This document shows, in pieces, positions 13,401-27,009 of a DNA stretch of 48,381 bases. The number at the start of each line of letters is the position of its first letter. Positions within the stretch are counted from its first letter, which is position 1. Both the position numbers and the translations under genes were made by a program. The stretch spans positions 1,252,135 through 1,300,515 of the forward strand of contig NW_001865045.1 in assembly GCF_000002865.3 (NCBI RefSeq), given 5' to 3'. This DNA is from Monosiga brevicollis MX1. Lineage: Eukaryota > Opisthokonta > Choanoflagellata > Craspedida > Salpingoecidae. The notes under the pieces are model-generated. The model had not been told where the DNA came from. It made no database searches and saw nothing but the letters and a program-made list of their open reading frames with translations.

Positions 13401-16400
13401 GATCCTCCACTCGGACCAAGCCATAGATTTCGCTACCAGCAGCTACGTTCACGCCTGGAAAAACTGCCGACGTGTGATCGAGCGGGACTGGACGCCAGTG
13501 CGCAATATCAGGCGTGGAAGAAGTGCTGCCCAAGCCAATTGAAAAGCTGATTGCCTCCGCAGTATCGTTGCTCCAACGCATCGCCAAAGCATCCTCAAGA
13601 AGATAGCAGGCCCTAGCGTCCAGGCGGGTCCACAAGTGGCTCGCGTCGGGTCGACCGGTACCCTCCGGCACATTGCCATGTGCTTCATAGAACGTGCCTT
13701 GGTACGCAACTATGTCGCTAGTGTTGTAGCTCTTGCTGTATGAGAAGGCCTCCGCCACCTCAGCAGCTATTGCGTCGTGCAAGCGTGGGACGAACCATAT
13801 CTCTGTCGGAGGAGTTGGGGGAATGGCATCGACGATGACAGTGTTTCCGAACAACAACACGCTCTCACCAAGCTCGTTATAGGCCAAGAGGGATGGGTGA
13901 AGCACCTCTCCCTGCACCCAGTTATTGATGTCAACGCTCACCCGTGTTGCTGAGCCGCAGTCGACCGCAGGAACACGGTCGCCGATACCCGACTGCGAGC
14001 CCACCATGATCGCCAGGACCTCAATCCGCGTTTCTTCATCAAATATGCCCTGCCAGCTGCAAGAAAGCTGAGAGGTGTCCGTATCAAACTCGCAAGTCAT
14101 ATCTGCTTTATTGGCAATTGGGCCTGTGACATCTCGTACCAACGTCGTCGAAGAGATCGTGTCCGCACTGAGTCCCATGATGTTTGGGTGTAGCGCAGCG
14201 ACTGAAAACGAGCGTGAGAAATCTGCTTCATCAAGGCGGACACGTGCTGGACTGGCCTCCCAGCATCCGAGCTCCGTCTCAAATACACCCGCATTCAGGG
14301 TCAGCTCAGTTGAGCAAGATGAATTGCTGAGCACGGCAAAAACATCTTTTGTGGACTCTGACCAGGTGACAAGACCCGAGGCCAAATTTGTAAAGCCTGA
14401 ACGTGCCTGCACAGTTTCCTTCACGAACAGGCGCAGATCGTGCGGGGACAAAACACGAATCTCAAGGCCTTCGTGTGTGGCTACAGCAACGGTGTGTTCC
14501 GACTGGTCCTTGTCGAGACGCACCAAGGTGTCCTTGCTAGTTCGAACATCAATATTCGAGATATCCAGATTGGAACTGGGCGCTCCTCGCGCCACATTCA
14601 CTGTAAAAAAGACATTGAAGCAGGCATGTGCAATGTTGATTTCGAGTTTGTTAACATTGCCGTCCGGCAGGGGCAAGATCCACACGTGGCCATGTGTGCT
14701 GGTTGAAAACTCTTGTCCTTCCCACTGCGCCGTAAGTACGGGAGAATATTCTTTCTGGGGAGAAGCCAAGAACGTCCATTCCGTGCACAAAGGCGGAATC
14801 GCAATGGTCGTTTCAGCGTCGGCTATATAAAATGAAAAGACGTTTTTAAGATTCCAAGAGGTGCCCTGATTGCAATGGAGTTCAAACTTCTTGAAGACGT
14901 CATAATCATAAGGCACGCGCAGACGCACAGTGGCCGCTGTGTGTGACTCAAACGCCGTTCCCATGCGCCGCGACAGTGTAAGGTTGCTGCGTCCGGACGT
15001 CCAGTCGAGGTCTACTCTAGTCGTGCTATTGGGGTAGACGTTGGTCAGAATGCCACTTGCGGTGGTCACTTGCACAAAGTCAAACGGGTCTTGACCTAGA
15101 GCGCTTATGTCCACACTTGTCTGCCCACAAGGTATCATAATGTCTGTTGTCGGCAGGTTTTGACCTTCAATGTGCATAGTTGTGCTGCTAGGCGCAGCCT
15201 CTTGAAGATTGAACACGATGCGGTAGCTCTCCGAGTTACCTGCCTGTGAGGTCACAGCCAAGCTGACTTCGGTAGCAGTGTTGTCAACATGTAGCGGAAG
15301 AGATAAATTTGTAGTTGGTGTTCCATGGTAGGTGTTATTGCCATCAACGATCGCCCTCCAGGTGGAAGTGGCGGCAATAAGAAACTTGATCGACAGGGCA
15401 TCGGTGCCAAACGGTACAGAAATGGCCACATAGCGGGCGGCTGTATCCACCTGTTCTTGCCAATCAGCAATGGCACCGTTGTGGGAAGCAGTCACCATCA
15501 CGTGCGCTAACGTCGCGTCAATGTTGACTGCCGCTATGTGCAGCCCGTACACCATCTCCTGCTGAGTCGAGCCGTCTTCAGCCTGCACTACAACGGTCAA
15601 CTTCATGCCTTCATAGCCAGCATTGCTCTGGATGCCTTCTGGCAAGGCTACAGTCCACGTGCGTGTGGCCAGTGAAGTGAAGCTGTCGGAAGCTTCCAAA
15701 AGCACGCCATTGATCGTGTCGTTGACCGAGAGACTGATGGAAGCAAACGGGTGCCTTGGTGCCATCGCCAGCGTTATCGTATCCGCGTATAGAGCGATCG
15801 TGACATTGCCTTGGTCAGCACAGGGGTCTGCGACTGCCATGCCATTGATGTCCAGCTGGCGCAGGCAAGTATCGGTTGCCGGAGGCAGGGGTTGTACCTC
15901 TACTGTGAGCGTGGCCATGGTGGCACCGCTATAAAGGTTGAATGTGCGGGGTCCTGCAGATTGCTCCAGCAAGAAAGCAAGGTTCGTATGCATGGCCTGG
16001 CCTTGTACATCCTCCACAACTACAGAATGACCGTTGACCTGAACTGCCAGACGCGATACAGAGCTCGGGGCCGAGATGACAGTCGTCCAAGCGGTGCCCC
16101 CGCCGGTCGTTGATGTCGACGCCGATAGTGATTTGGTGAGTGCATCAGTGGCAGAAACACTAAAGCTGCCGGCTGTGATGCTGGGTGCACCCACGTTGAT
16201 CGTCAGCTCCAAGCTGAGGTCGTGGTCAAACAAGTTGCAAGTGAGCACAAGTTGCGAGATGGTCGTTGGCATCGAAATCAGTATTGGAGCGCTCGGCTGC
16301 AGCGTGAGCTGAAGATCGTCACCCCTGCATTCCCAGGTGTGGACGTCTTCGGGGAAGGAGAGCTCGAACCTTTGCACTCCATAAGGAATGGAGAATGCCA

Positions 16401-19400
16401 CTGCTGCGTTGTGTATTTCTATGCGATGACCATACCAAGCGTAGGAATATTCGAGTGTTGTCGGTAGTTGAATCTTTTGTCGGAAGACCAACAAATTCAG
16501 CAAGACCTGCTCGTATCGCCAAAAAGTCAAGAGGGTATCATCCCAGTAAGTGGAGATGGGAAAGGACCGGCTGGTGGTGGTTTGCACTGAGTAAGTGACG
16601 TCACCATCTACACAACGCAAGCAATAGGCGCAGGATTAGTTCTGCCGCCACGCTGGATGGCAACAGCGTCATGACGCAAGCAATGATCATAACGAGAAGT
16701 GGGGTGACCCACACCCAAACAGCAGCAATGACGCGTCAAGAGAGGCAGAATGCAGACAGACAAACACAAACAAAGTGATGACGCAAAAGACACACAAGAC
16801 CGAAAAACCAACCGTTCACAAAGACCGGCTCGCCGTCAGCCACATCAATGCTTAACGTGATGCTATCAAGTTCAAATGGCAGAGTGACATCCATTTGTCT
16901 GATACCCCAGAGGTCATAGCTCTCCACCACACCGACTGTTTCGCTCAAAACGTGCACACGCACAACGTCATCTCCAGGAGGGCTGACTGTGATTTCATAG
17001 GTGCTACTCGTACTGCCGTCTTCCGAGATGGCAGTCAACGTGTAATGCCGTGGAACAACACCAGCCGACAAGGTGATGGGGGACCACACATTGACCTCGA
17101 GCCGGCGCTCCAAGACTTCAGTTTGATATGTATCAACAGACAGCGATACGGATTCTGGTGTGGGCGAGTCGAGGTAGACGCGGAACCCAGACGACACGGC
17201 ATCTAAGAAATGCTGACCAAACGCCCCTTCCACACCAGGGTGGTCCTTGGAGACGTGGTGGCGACACAGCGTCTTGGCTCGCACCAGTGCGTACAACTGC
17301 TGCCCTTGCAAATCATCGATGGGAAGGGAGGCGACAAACACGCCCTCTGTCCCTTGAACCAAAATTTCCTCATCAGTAAGCGGGACTACGTCAGTCTCAT
17401 ATGGGCTTGTACCGAGGCCCCACGTGTAACTGTGGATGCCGCCACATAGCTCGGATGCAAAGCCATAAAAATGTCCAGCCACCTGAAGGTGGCTCTGAAT
17501 CTCCACATCAAAGTTGACGGTCGGGCCGTCCACAACCGTTCCAATGCGATCTTCATCGGGGATGCGAAACGGCTCCGAGCGTGCGCTGCTGGAGAGCCCC
17601 GCGCCGTTGCGACAGGTCAGTTCAAGCTGATAGTACTGATCTGAAGTCAGGGGTGATGACAACATCACAGTCGAACGCGTAAGCTCTGTCGTAGCAAGGC
17701 CCCCGCTGGCAAATTGCGCCATGGCGGTGAAAGTTGTGCTTGCCGGGTCGCTCCTCGCAGCTTCGGCTTGGGTGGCAGGGATGGTTCCTGCACTAAGATA
17801 ACAACCAATCACGCCTGATTGCAAATCAACAACCGACCAATAGGCCTGTAAGGTGTCAGGTGTTTCTACCAACACAAAGCCAGCAATATCCCGCCTGTTA
17901 TCGGCGTTGTCATCCGCAAAACCTAAAGCTGGACCGTCTGAAATCACTGGCGGTGACGAGTCAATGCGCACACCGCTTGTGTAGCGCTGAGCTTTCAGGC
18001 CCACGTTGTTGCGTACGAGCACGCGGGCTGCAAGCGTCGCGCCATCACTGATGGCGGGCAGGTGTGCAAAAGCAATGGATGAGCGAATATCGACGCCGCC
18101 ATCTGAACGCACGGTGAGCTCGACATTGAGGCCGTTGGGGTCTTGATGTCGTTGTGTGCTCTCACCGGACACCAGAAGCGTAGTTGATCGGATTTTGGAA
18201 GCCGGCGCTGAGCTAAAGAAGACGTAGACTGCCACTTCGACGCGCAAAATGCCAGAATGGGGGTCCACAGAAGCAAACGAATGTTTAAGCATGCCTGAGC
18301 CCGACACCCATGATTTCGAATCTGTGGCCTCATTTTGGTTCAACGCTACCTCGCCATCGACAGCGTACAAAAGCTCTGGAGGCGTGGCATCGATGATGAG
18401 GCCATCTGTAAACGCAACCGTGCTTATGCCCGCGCCGTTTGTTGCCCGCACTGCACCGATGACACGAGCGCCGTCGGCGAAAGACATTCGCTCCGTAACA
18501 AAGCTGGTAGCAGAAACATCTACGTCTGTAAAGTCCAAGTAAGCCTCAGGATCTAAGCTTGAGCCTGAGAGACTACCGACTGCAACTTCAAGGCGCGCGA
18601 TCGAGGATTCCAAATCTGAGAAGCTGGTAAAAGACATGCGGTATGAATGAAGTGACGAGGAGTATGTCCAATCCGTGACTTGGCCATCGTTGAAAATCCA
18701 GTCTGCTGAAAGTCCATCCCTCAAGTAACCGGTTGAGGTGATTGGACACGCATCTGTATCGCTGTTAGCGATACAAGCACAGTCAGCAAGCATGGTGCTC
18801 GTCACACTTTGAATCTCCTCACGACGGCCAGGGGACGCGATTGGGCACGTCATATCCACCATAAAGCCATTTGAGCGAGCCGAAACGCTTAGGCGGTCCA
18901 AGCCGCCATGATAAGCTGTAATGATTGAGTAATAGCGAGTGGCATGAGAGAGAGGCTCCGCCAGCTCTACTCGACCCGCCGTGGCATAAAACGGCAGAGA
19001 CTGGTTCACAATGACGTTGCCGCTGGGGTTGAAAATCCAGCCGCTTTTGGAAAGATATCCGGTTCGAACGATCCACCTATAAAAAGATCCAACGCGAGAC
19101 ATAAGTAAACACATTCGCTTCAAATTATCAACAAAGGCTGGTCGCGCCCGTTGTAGGACTAAAGGATACGAACCAGTACGATGAAATGCCCGTGTCCGGG
19201 TCCCGAAAATCGGCAAAGTTGACGCCTACCACGGAGGGCTCTCGAGTGAAGGACAAGTCTTCATTGACGAGTGAGCCATCTCGGACGTCACCGGCCAATG
19301 GAGCTACAAATCAGGCCGTTTTCATCAGTGCTTGTGTGCGGTCAAAACAGGCAGAAAGCAAGAACAAGGGCGAAAGCAAAGCGGCCTTACGTGTTGTATC

Positions 19401-22400
19401 AAAATAGAGAGGATCACGGCTGCCAACACGATTAAAGAGATCAACCAAGTCAAACGTTTCTACCTGTGGATAGATGTAGACCCCATCAGGGAGCTTGCCA
19501 AAATCGTATTCAAACTTTGATGCTTTGTGAATGTCACCACTGAATGGGACCAGCGAGGCGTCAATCGGAAGAACACCTAGCGCAACTCGGTGAGCTGCCA
19601 AGCCTGATCCCTTGTCTTGTGCGGTGACCTCGAACGCCAAGGAACCGCTGGAAGCTCCCACAGTGGATGTAAAACCAGTGATGGTAGGCGGGGTGACATC
19701 GACAGTCAGCGGAATGGTTTGACAGGACAACATTGACATTGGGCCACCAAAAGAGACTGAGTTGAAAAAGTAAAGCGACTGGAAGTATTCGCCTTCGTGA
19801 AGGTTGAGATCGTGCTCGCCAGCGGTGCGGCCATCAACGTGACTCCATGCAATCACATCAGCGCCACATGGCCGTGTTCCCACGGCCCACAGCGTGGCAT
19901 AAAGCTGCGTCTCCGGATCGACGGCAGGGTCCCAGCCATACTCCAGGAACTCTTTGTATCGCTGATATGTGCGATGATTGCTAATAAATGCGCCTAAAGC
20001 CATGCCGCGACGGAGTTAGGTTATCAATAGAAGCAGGGCAAGAGCTGGCCAGCGTACACTCACCATCAATTGTTCCCATGGCGTCGAGGACAATGCGATG
20101 ATTGTCGTGAGGTGTGACATGGCTAGCTGCACAGCGAGACCCAATTGATGATGCGACGAGGTCCAAGAGATCGGCCGGCCCGCAGGCACGATAGACAATG
20201 TCATAACGGTGCTTGTCACAAGCTTGGCTTCGAATGCTCTGCGGAAGTGTGTCAGACAAGATTGTATTGGTTTCGCTGCCACATCGCTCTTCATCATACA
20301 CAATTGGCGGCTCAGGAGGCGTCAGGTCCACTAAAATGCCCTTGTCCGGGGCGGTGGATAAGAGAAGTTTGTTGTCACTGGAGCGGATGTTGAAATAGAC
20401 AATTTCATTGTGTCGGAGCTTGCGTTCTGTCCTCATGTCGAGAGTGCCGGATCGAGAGGTGAGCGTTTGGTTGGTCCAGGACACGAGGTCAGCACCTTGC
20501 TCGTCTTGCAGCACAGGCAGAGCTGGTTGTAAGCCGGCAGAGACTTCAAGGAGAACCAGCGGAGACAAATCATTCGCGGTCCACTTTCCAAGGACGCGCT
20601 CATCGTGACTTTGAATCGTGAAGTACTAAAAGCCCACAGCGCACCCTACATTAGGCAGGCTGCAAAAAGAAATAATGGACAGCAGTGGGCGACAACGTGA
20701 CGTACGTTTGCGATTTCAAGGATAGGCGGTGTGATGTCATATTCCGTTGCCGATTGGCAGTATTGGGTTGACCGGACACCAAAAGTATTTTGCGATACCA
20801 CCTTGGCAAAGACGATTTTGCCTTCACTCACGGCAACAGATTCGATAGGCACTTTGGTTGTGTCCTTGTCAAATTCTTGCTCATTAAATACCTCCGTACC
20901 GTCCTTGCTGTAGCCAACAGATACAAAAATCTTGTCCACAGATGACTCTTCCTCGTAACTTTGGAAGTACACGGCAAGGTATGGCACCTACAACAAACAG
21001 AAATAAAAGAAATCACAATAAAAAGAAAGGACGTGTAAAGTGCAAGTCAGCAGCTCTTATCAAAGCTGAGCAAGGATCTGTGATAAATATCAAAATAGTA
21101 GCGCACCTCGATATCCTCTCCAATGGTCTGGTTGATGACACAGCTGGCTTGCGCAAAAAGTGGACCAGAGGTGTCAACGTCACTGCTGCAGCTTTTGATC
21201 AAATTCTTCTCAATAGCGGCAGCTGAAAAGGAGAAAAGGGTTGCACGAAAAATCGTACTGAAGATCGTCTGCAAGGGGTGCAAAGAATTAGGAAAAAAAA
21301 AAAAAAAAATACATAAATAAACAAATAAAAAATTAGAGCAGACACATCATTTGCGATTGAGGTCATGACCGACGTGTACCTCAGCAAATGCTTCACATGA
21401 GATGGTCAAGGGAATTAGAATCATGTCCACAACCGTACATTTCTCGTACGGAAAGGCCTGGCCCAAGGCAAGCCGGGCAACGTGAGTCGTTCCACCTGAC
21501 AAGGTGATGAAGGAATCAGAAATGATGGATACATACAAAGAGTTGTGTGGGCCTTGAGATTGGAAGGCGAATATCGGCAATTGTGCCCCGAAGCGTAAGA
21601 CCACCACAGAGCGCCATGCACTCGCCAATCTATGAAATCGATGTCAGACGTGTAAGAGGCAAACAGGTGGCTTTTTATTTATGAGGTCAACGTACCGTAA
21701 GACTAATTCCAACTTGAAAATTGAACTGCGGGGTGAGGATTGCTGGATACAACAAGCTTCATGAGTGTATTTGATGAATCCTTTCACAACAACGAAAACA
21801 GTTACTTACGTGTCATAGTTGTTGACATGAAACAGAAACGAAGGCCAAAGCTCATGCCGCCTTCAAATAAAACTTCACCACTAATTGTGATGGGTAAAAC
21901 ACCTCCAACTATGGGGCAGTTTCAACGAACATGATAAGTTGGCTAGTCGAGCTGGCCTTGGATCTTCGAGAGGCAAAAGAACACAACAAAACAACATAAG
22001 TTTGCTTTGCAAACAATTCACAGACTACGTACTAATGAAGCGGGTTCTCATCTGGAATACCGTCATGGTCGAAGTGAAAGGGCCCCTAGACGACGGAAAA
22101 AAAAGCAAGTTAAAAATCAAGAAGATATGCAATAGTTGACGCGAAAGACAAAAGTCACAACAACAAAACACGCAGAACATACAAATTGCCAGAAATGCAG
22201 ATGTCCTCGGGTGGATCCAAATCGTTGCAGCTCAAGGCACGGCGTTGTCGTTGCGGGCCAACGGGCACCGCGCCATCGCGTGTCAAGTAAACCGTGTCAT
22301 ACTCTCCAACATCGACAATCTCGTCATCATAGTCAGTGTCAGGCACCCAAACCAAGGGATCCACCTCGATACGATCATCCGACACGGTCAGATTTGCCCA

Positions 22401-25400
22401 ACGCTCAGCAGCGGCGCTTCGACGGTGTCGAAAAGTTTTTTTGACTCTCCTTTTGGCCCTGCCAGGAAAGTCCTTTGCAGCACTTGCCGCCTCGCCAACT
22501 GTGCCTTGAAACAGCGAGTAGTCGAGCACCTTAAGGAAGACAAGGTCGAGTGTCTTGTCAAACAAGCCGGCAAGAGGGTTGAAGGGCAAGAAGCGACGTG
22601 GATCCAGCGGGTCCCCGCCATCTGCTGACTTGGTGGCGGCAAAATGGACAAATCGCCCGCAAGTGCTGTTGCCTGGCTCAAGCGCTTCAGCAATAAATGC
22701 ACCAGCCCGTACCCGGTACCCTTTGGAATAGCCAGAAATGAGCTTGACGTTGGATATCCAGAAATAGGCACCCACGTCTTTGGTGGGTTTGATTACCACT
22801 GAATCACCGCGCACATCAATAATTCGGCCGTCGTACGGGGCAGGTACGTAATACCGTTGCGTTTTTGTTGGAGCAGAAGGCCGACTCGTCGCTTTGGAGC
22901 TCGAGCCCTTTTTCTTGATGCCCGACTTGCCCTTGTTGAAGCGTGCTGGTGTCTTTTCAAGATTCTTGAGACATTTGCTGTCACACATCGGGCGCAACTT
23001 CACAGAAAGACCCATGCCCTCCGGCCATAGCGACGAGTTGGTGTTTTTAGCCCCCAAGAGCCCCTTGGCGGGGTACTCGCCAGAGCCGCACTGGTCCTTG
23101 CCCTTGACTCGGTCCGGAAAGAGGCTGTGCACCTTTGGAGTTTTGAAGCGGATGTATGCCTCATAGAGTTTAGCCACGACTTCATGAAGCGTATCAGCCA
23201 CATCAGCAATGTTATTCATGGTGGTGATAGCGCCCATTACCACTTGATACACGGCCTGAATAGGCTTGAGCAGATCGTTAAAGCTGGTGTCCTCTTGCAG
23301 AAGGGCAAGCAGCTCCTTGGCTTCTTCGAGTTGAGTAGCGGTGTAGGATACACAAGCGGGTACGGTGGAGTTGGGCTCGCACACCACAGAGGTGAGATCC
23401 TTCAACTCTTTCAACGCCGCGTCATACTGGTCAATGTAAGCCGTATTGGCCTGGGAGACCGGGTCAATCCACTCTGGAAGCGGCGAGCCATCCAGGTGCA
23501 AGGCACCCATGAAATCGAAAAACGCCGTGGTGATGTTGCTGATGGCCAGTTGAACTTGCTGGATCTCGGAAAAAATGGAGGCCGCCGCCGCGGGGCCACA
23601 GTCATCCAGCAGGGCGATTTGGTCAAAGATGTCACTGACCGATTGCTTGAGGGTTGAAGAATTGGTTGGCCAATACTTGCCAAACAAGTCATCAATGGCT
23701 TTACACTTGTCAGCCAACCCGTCTGTGATGCTGCGTAGGTGTGGGATGCCCAGTTCTAAGAACTTTTTGGTTTCCTCAGCCTTGCCCGCCACTTTGATGG
23801 GTCGAAAGTTGATGAGGGCGTCCGTGAAATTGCTGAAGCGGGTGATGACAGGCCGGACGTTGGCCCGGCAAGCACCATCAAGACCCGAGACCATGTCATC
23901 GCCAGTCGAGAAGATTGTGCCGGCGTAGTCAGCAAAGGATTCAAAACCGGCGCCCAAGTCGTCAATCACATCCATGAGTTTGTTAAAGTCCTTGATGCGC
24001 TGGTTGATGTCAAAAAGACCCTTGAGAATGCTTTTGTCGTAGCCCGCAGAGAGTGCATAACCCGCGAACACGTGCAGCACGTTGACGTTGATGCCAAAAA
24101 AGCCAACCTGAAAATAGGCTTTACACTCACCGACGGCTCGCAGCAAGACATCGAGCGAGTAGCCATCTGCATAGACGTAAAGTTTCAGCTCGCCGGTCGA
24201 AGTGAAGCCCCCACCCACGTCGTCAGAGCCGATGCTATAGCCATATGACAGTTTGAGGTTAAGGTCGATGGTGAGGGCTCCGTCGCGGATGCCAGCTTCA
24301 CTTTTTGTCTCTGCACTTGAACTGGAGGATGATTCACGGCGCAGGCGAGGACTGAAAGCAGGATCCGAGTCCATCTCAGCTGCGTACGCAAGGCGCTCGC
24401 TGCGCGACAGTGAGGCAAACTTGTTTTTGCAACGATCAGGCTCAATGTCGTGCAGATAGCAGTAGTATTCCTCTTCAGGAAAGATCTCGTCATTTGTGGC
24501 TTCATGGCGCTCCATGCGCATATGGTATTCATCTTGCTGCGCATTGGAGCGGCGTGTGTAGTCATTAAGGAGAGCCTCGTGGTCTGATTCGTTGGCATGC
24601 ATGATGTGTGACCGTAGTGCGGCAATGCGATGTTCAAGAGAGGAGTCCTCGAGAGCAATGCGGCGCAGAGTGCTCATGCCCGCCGGGTCCTTGAGCTGGG
24701 CCAACGAGGCAATGGCGTAATGACGAATGGAGTTTGCAATGGATGGGTCGGTGTCGTTTCGAGCCGTGAGGGCATGTCGAATCAAGGCGTCATTACCTCG
24801 CTGGTGTCTGGTGTTGCCAAGTGCGGCCAACACACTCGGGCGATGGTCGTGGTGGATGGTATGGCGACGAAGGCGCGCCTCGGGATGATACTCGAGCTGT
24901 GTTTGTTCAAGCAAACCCTCGAGGCGGCCGACGTGCTGGTCGGCTTCCTCAGCAGGGAAGCGTGATAGCACGGCACCCAAGGCGAGCAGAGCGCCTTCAC
25001 GAATATCTTCGTCCTGGAGGGAGAGGGGAAGCTCTTCGGGCTCGTAGCACACTTCTTGCAAAAACTGTAGGCAAGAATAACAGGGGCCAGGGGCAAAAGC
25101 CAGAGCTGCAATGGCGTGCTGTGTCTGATTGAACGGAAGCAGGTCCAGCAGCATATATTGGATGGCAAGGTTAACGCCATCCTCCAGATTGGTCACAATT
25201 TGATACATGAGCGCCGTGGCTGTGGCATCACTGTAGTCACGGATGGTATCCACAACCACGCCGCGAATGTCCTGTGGGTCGCGCATGAAGTGAACAGATA
25301 AGACTCGTAAGTTGGGCCGAATCATGCGAGAACACACACAAACAACCAGAAGCTGTCACACGGACATCAATAGGAAGCTCGCGGAGTGCCCGTCGCAGCT

Positions 25401-26952
25401 CTTGAATGCAGTCCATGCGCTTGGGCCGAACAGGAGAGTCTAAAGGCAAAGTGGGTTAGCAAAATCGGTGACAGAGCAGATTCCAACGGAATGCAGAATC
25501 ATAAGGCGATCGTCGGTCTACACACCGCTTTCGGCAGATTGCTCCAAGCACACAAGGCTGGCGTGCAAAAGCGGCGACTCTTCTTCTTCGTGTGCCGGTA
25601 GCTAGTCGCATCAAAAAAAAAAGATAAGCTCAGAATTTGATTGGATGGGCACCACAAGCCTTCTAGGAGAGGCCGTAAAAGCATTTGTGGAACGACAACG
25701 TTCAGGTGAAGAGAGGTCTGTACCTGCAGGGCGAGAAAGTCGCGCAGAGAGCTGGTGTCCAAGCCAGGCGGAACCATGACATGGCTTGCAGGCGAGGTAG
25801 ATGTCAATGCCATGTTGAACTCCCCCTACAGGCGTTCGAAATGTTGTGAGGTCTGGGTACAGGCAATCGTGCGACAGCCGAGAAAAGCTCACCTCTGAGC
25901 TGTGCGAAGACGTGTCATCACTGGCGTAGCCATTGTGCACAATGTGCTCGTGATCGTCCGTCGCAAATGCACCAAAGAGGTTTGCTAAGAAACGTGTCAT
26001 TGAGGCGAGCAACGATGAGATGTGGTTACATTAAAAAGCTGGAGGTGAAGGCACGACAGACCCACCCTTGTCGTTGGTCAAAGTTGACTTGGCATCATAG
26101 CCATGAGGACCGGCACTAAAGCGCTGCTGCTCAAACAAGTCCTCGGGTTGGCCTTCGGCGCGAGTGGCGTGTGCGGCCGTGCCTAAAACGAGGGGCCGGC
26201 GATGCAAACAAGTAGAGAGAGCGAATGAAAGAGAGAGCGAGAGGAGGGGAAGGGGGAGGGGGGCGGGGGGGGGGGAGAGACAGCGACAGACAGAGACAGA
26301 GGCAGAGACAGAGACGGAGACCGAGACCGAGACCGAGACCGAGACAGAGACAGATATACAGCCAAAAAGTACCTTGTTGCTCCATGCCCTTGAATAAATA
26401 ATTATCATTGCCATGTACTCGAAGCAGTCGGCCATCGGCATGAACAACGTGGGTCTAAAATGTGGCGCGAGTCTCCGTCAGATGAACGCATGACATTTGG
26501 CAACGCGAGGGCTCTTCACCTTCACCAACCTTGACCGAGGTCGCCATTTGAGCATGGGGGATGTGATTTTCGAGGCGGCACTCGTGGTGATATCCCTCGT
26601 CATTAACCGACGTACGGTAGTTGGCATAGGCATCTGTGCGTATTCAAAGCGAAAGTTTGAAAATGAGGACGTGTGGTCAGCCTGGCTGACGCGGACTGTC
26701 TTACCGTGATGATCTTCAAAGGCAGTATAGTTGTGCTGGTTCATGCCATCCCCTCGATGGAGTGTGCCGGCCAGGGTGGCAATGATGTTCCCAGGCAGAG
26801 TGCTGTGGATAGCCTGGTCCCGAGGTTCATAATAGACCCGAGCAACGCGGCCGTCTTCGCACTGGGCGAACGCCAACCTAATGAAAAGAGCAGGGTTAGC
26901 TTCATCATCCATCCGACGGTCGGTCAAGGCGGGGGAGGGGAGAGAAAGAGAG

Positions 26953-27009
<57 letters not shown>

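Noticed and set aside
22033-22085. Reading of this exon as HFDHDGIPDENP, a thrombospondin type 3/EF-hand-like motif
   Set aside because: The donor at 22183 has phase 2, which forces the frame GPFTSTMTVFQMRTRFI; only that frame stays open through the next three exons.
22136-25301. Plus-strand frames opposite the vitellogenin-like exon
   Set aside because: Short, scattered, without domains, and antisense to a 1,040-codon frame with clear composition; shadows of the real gene.
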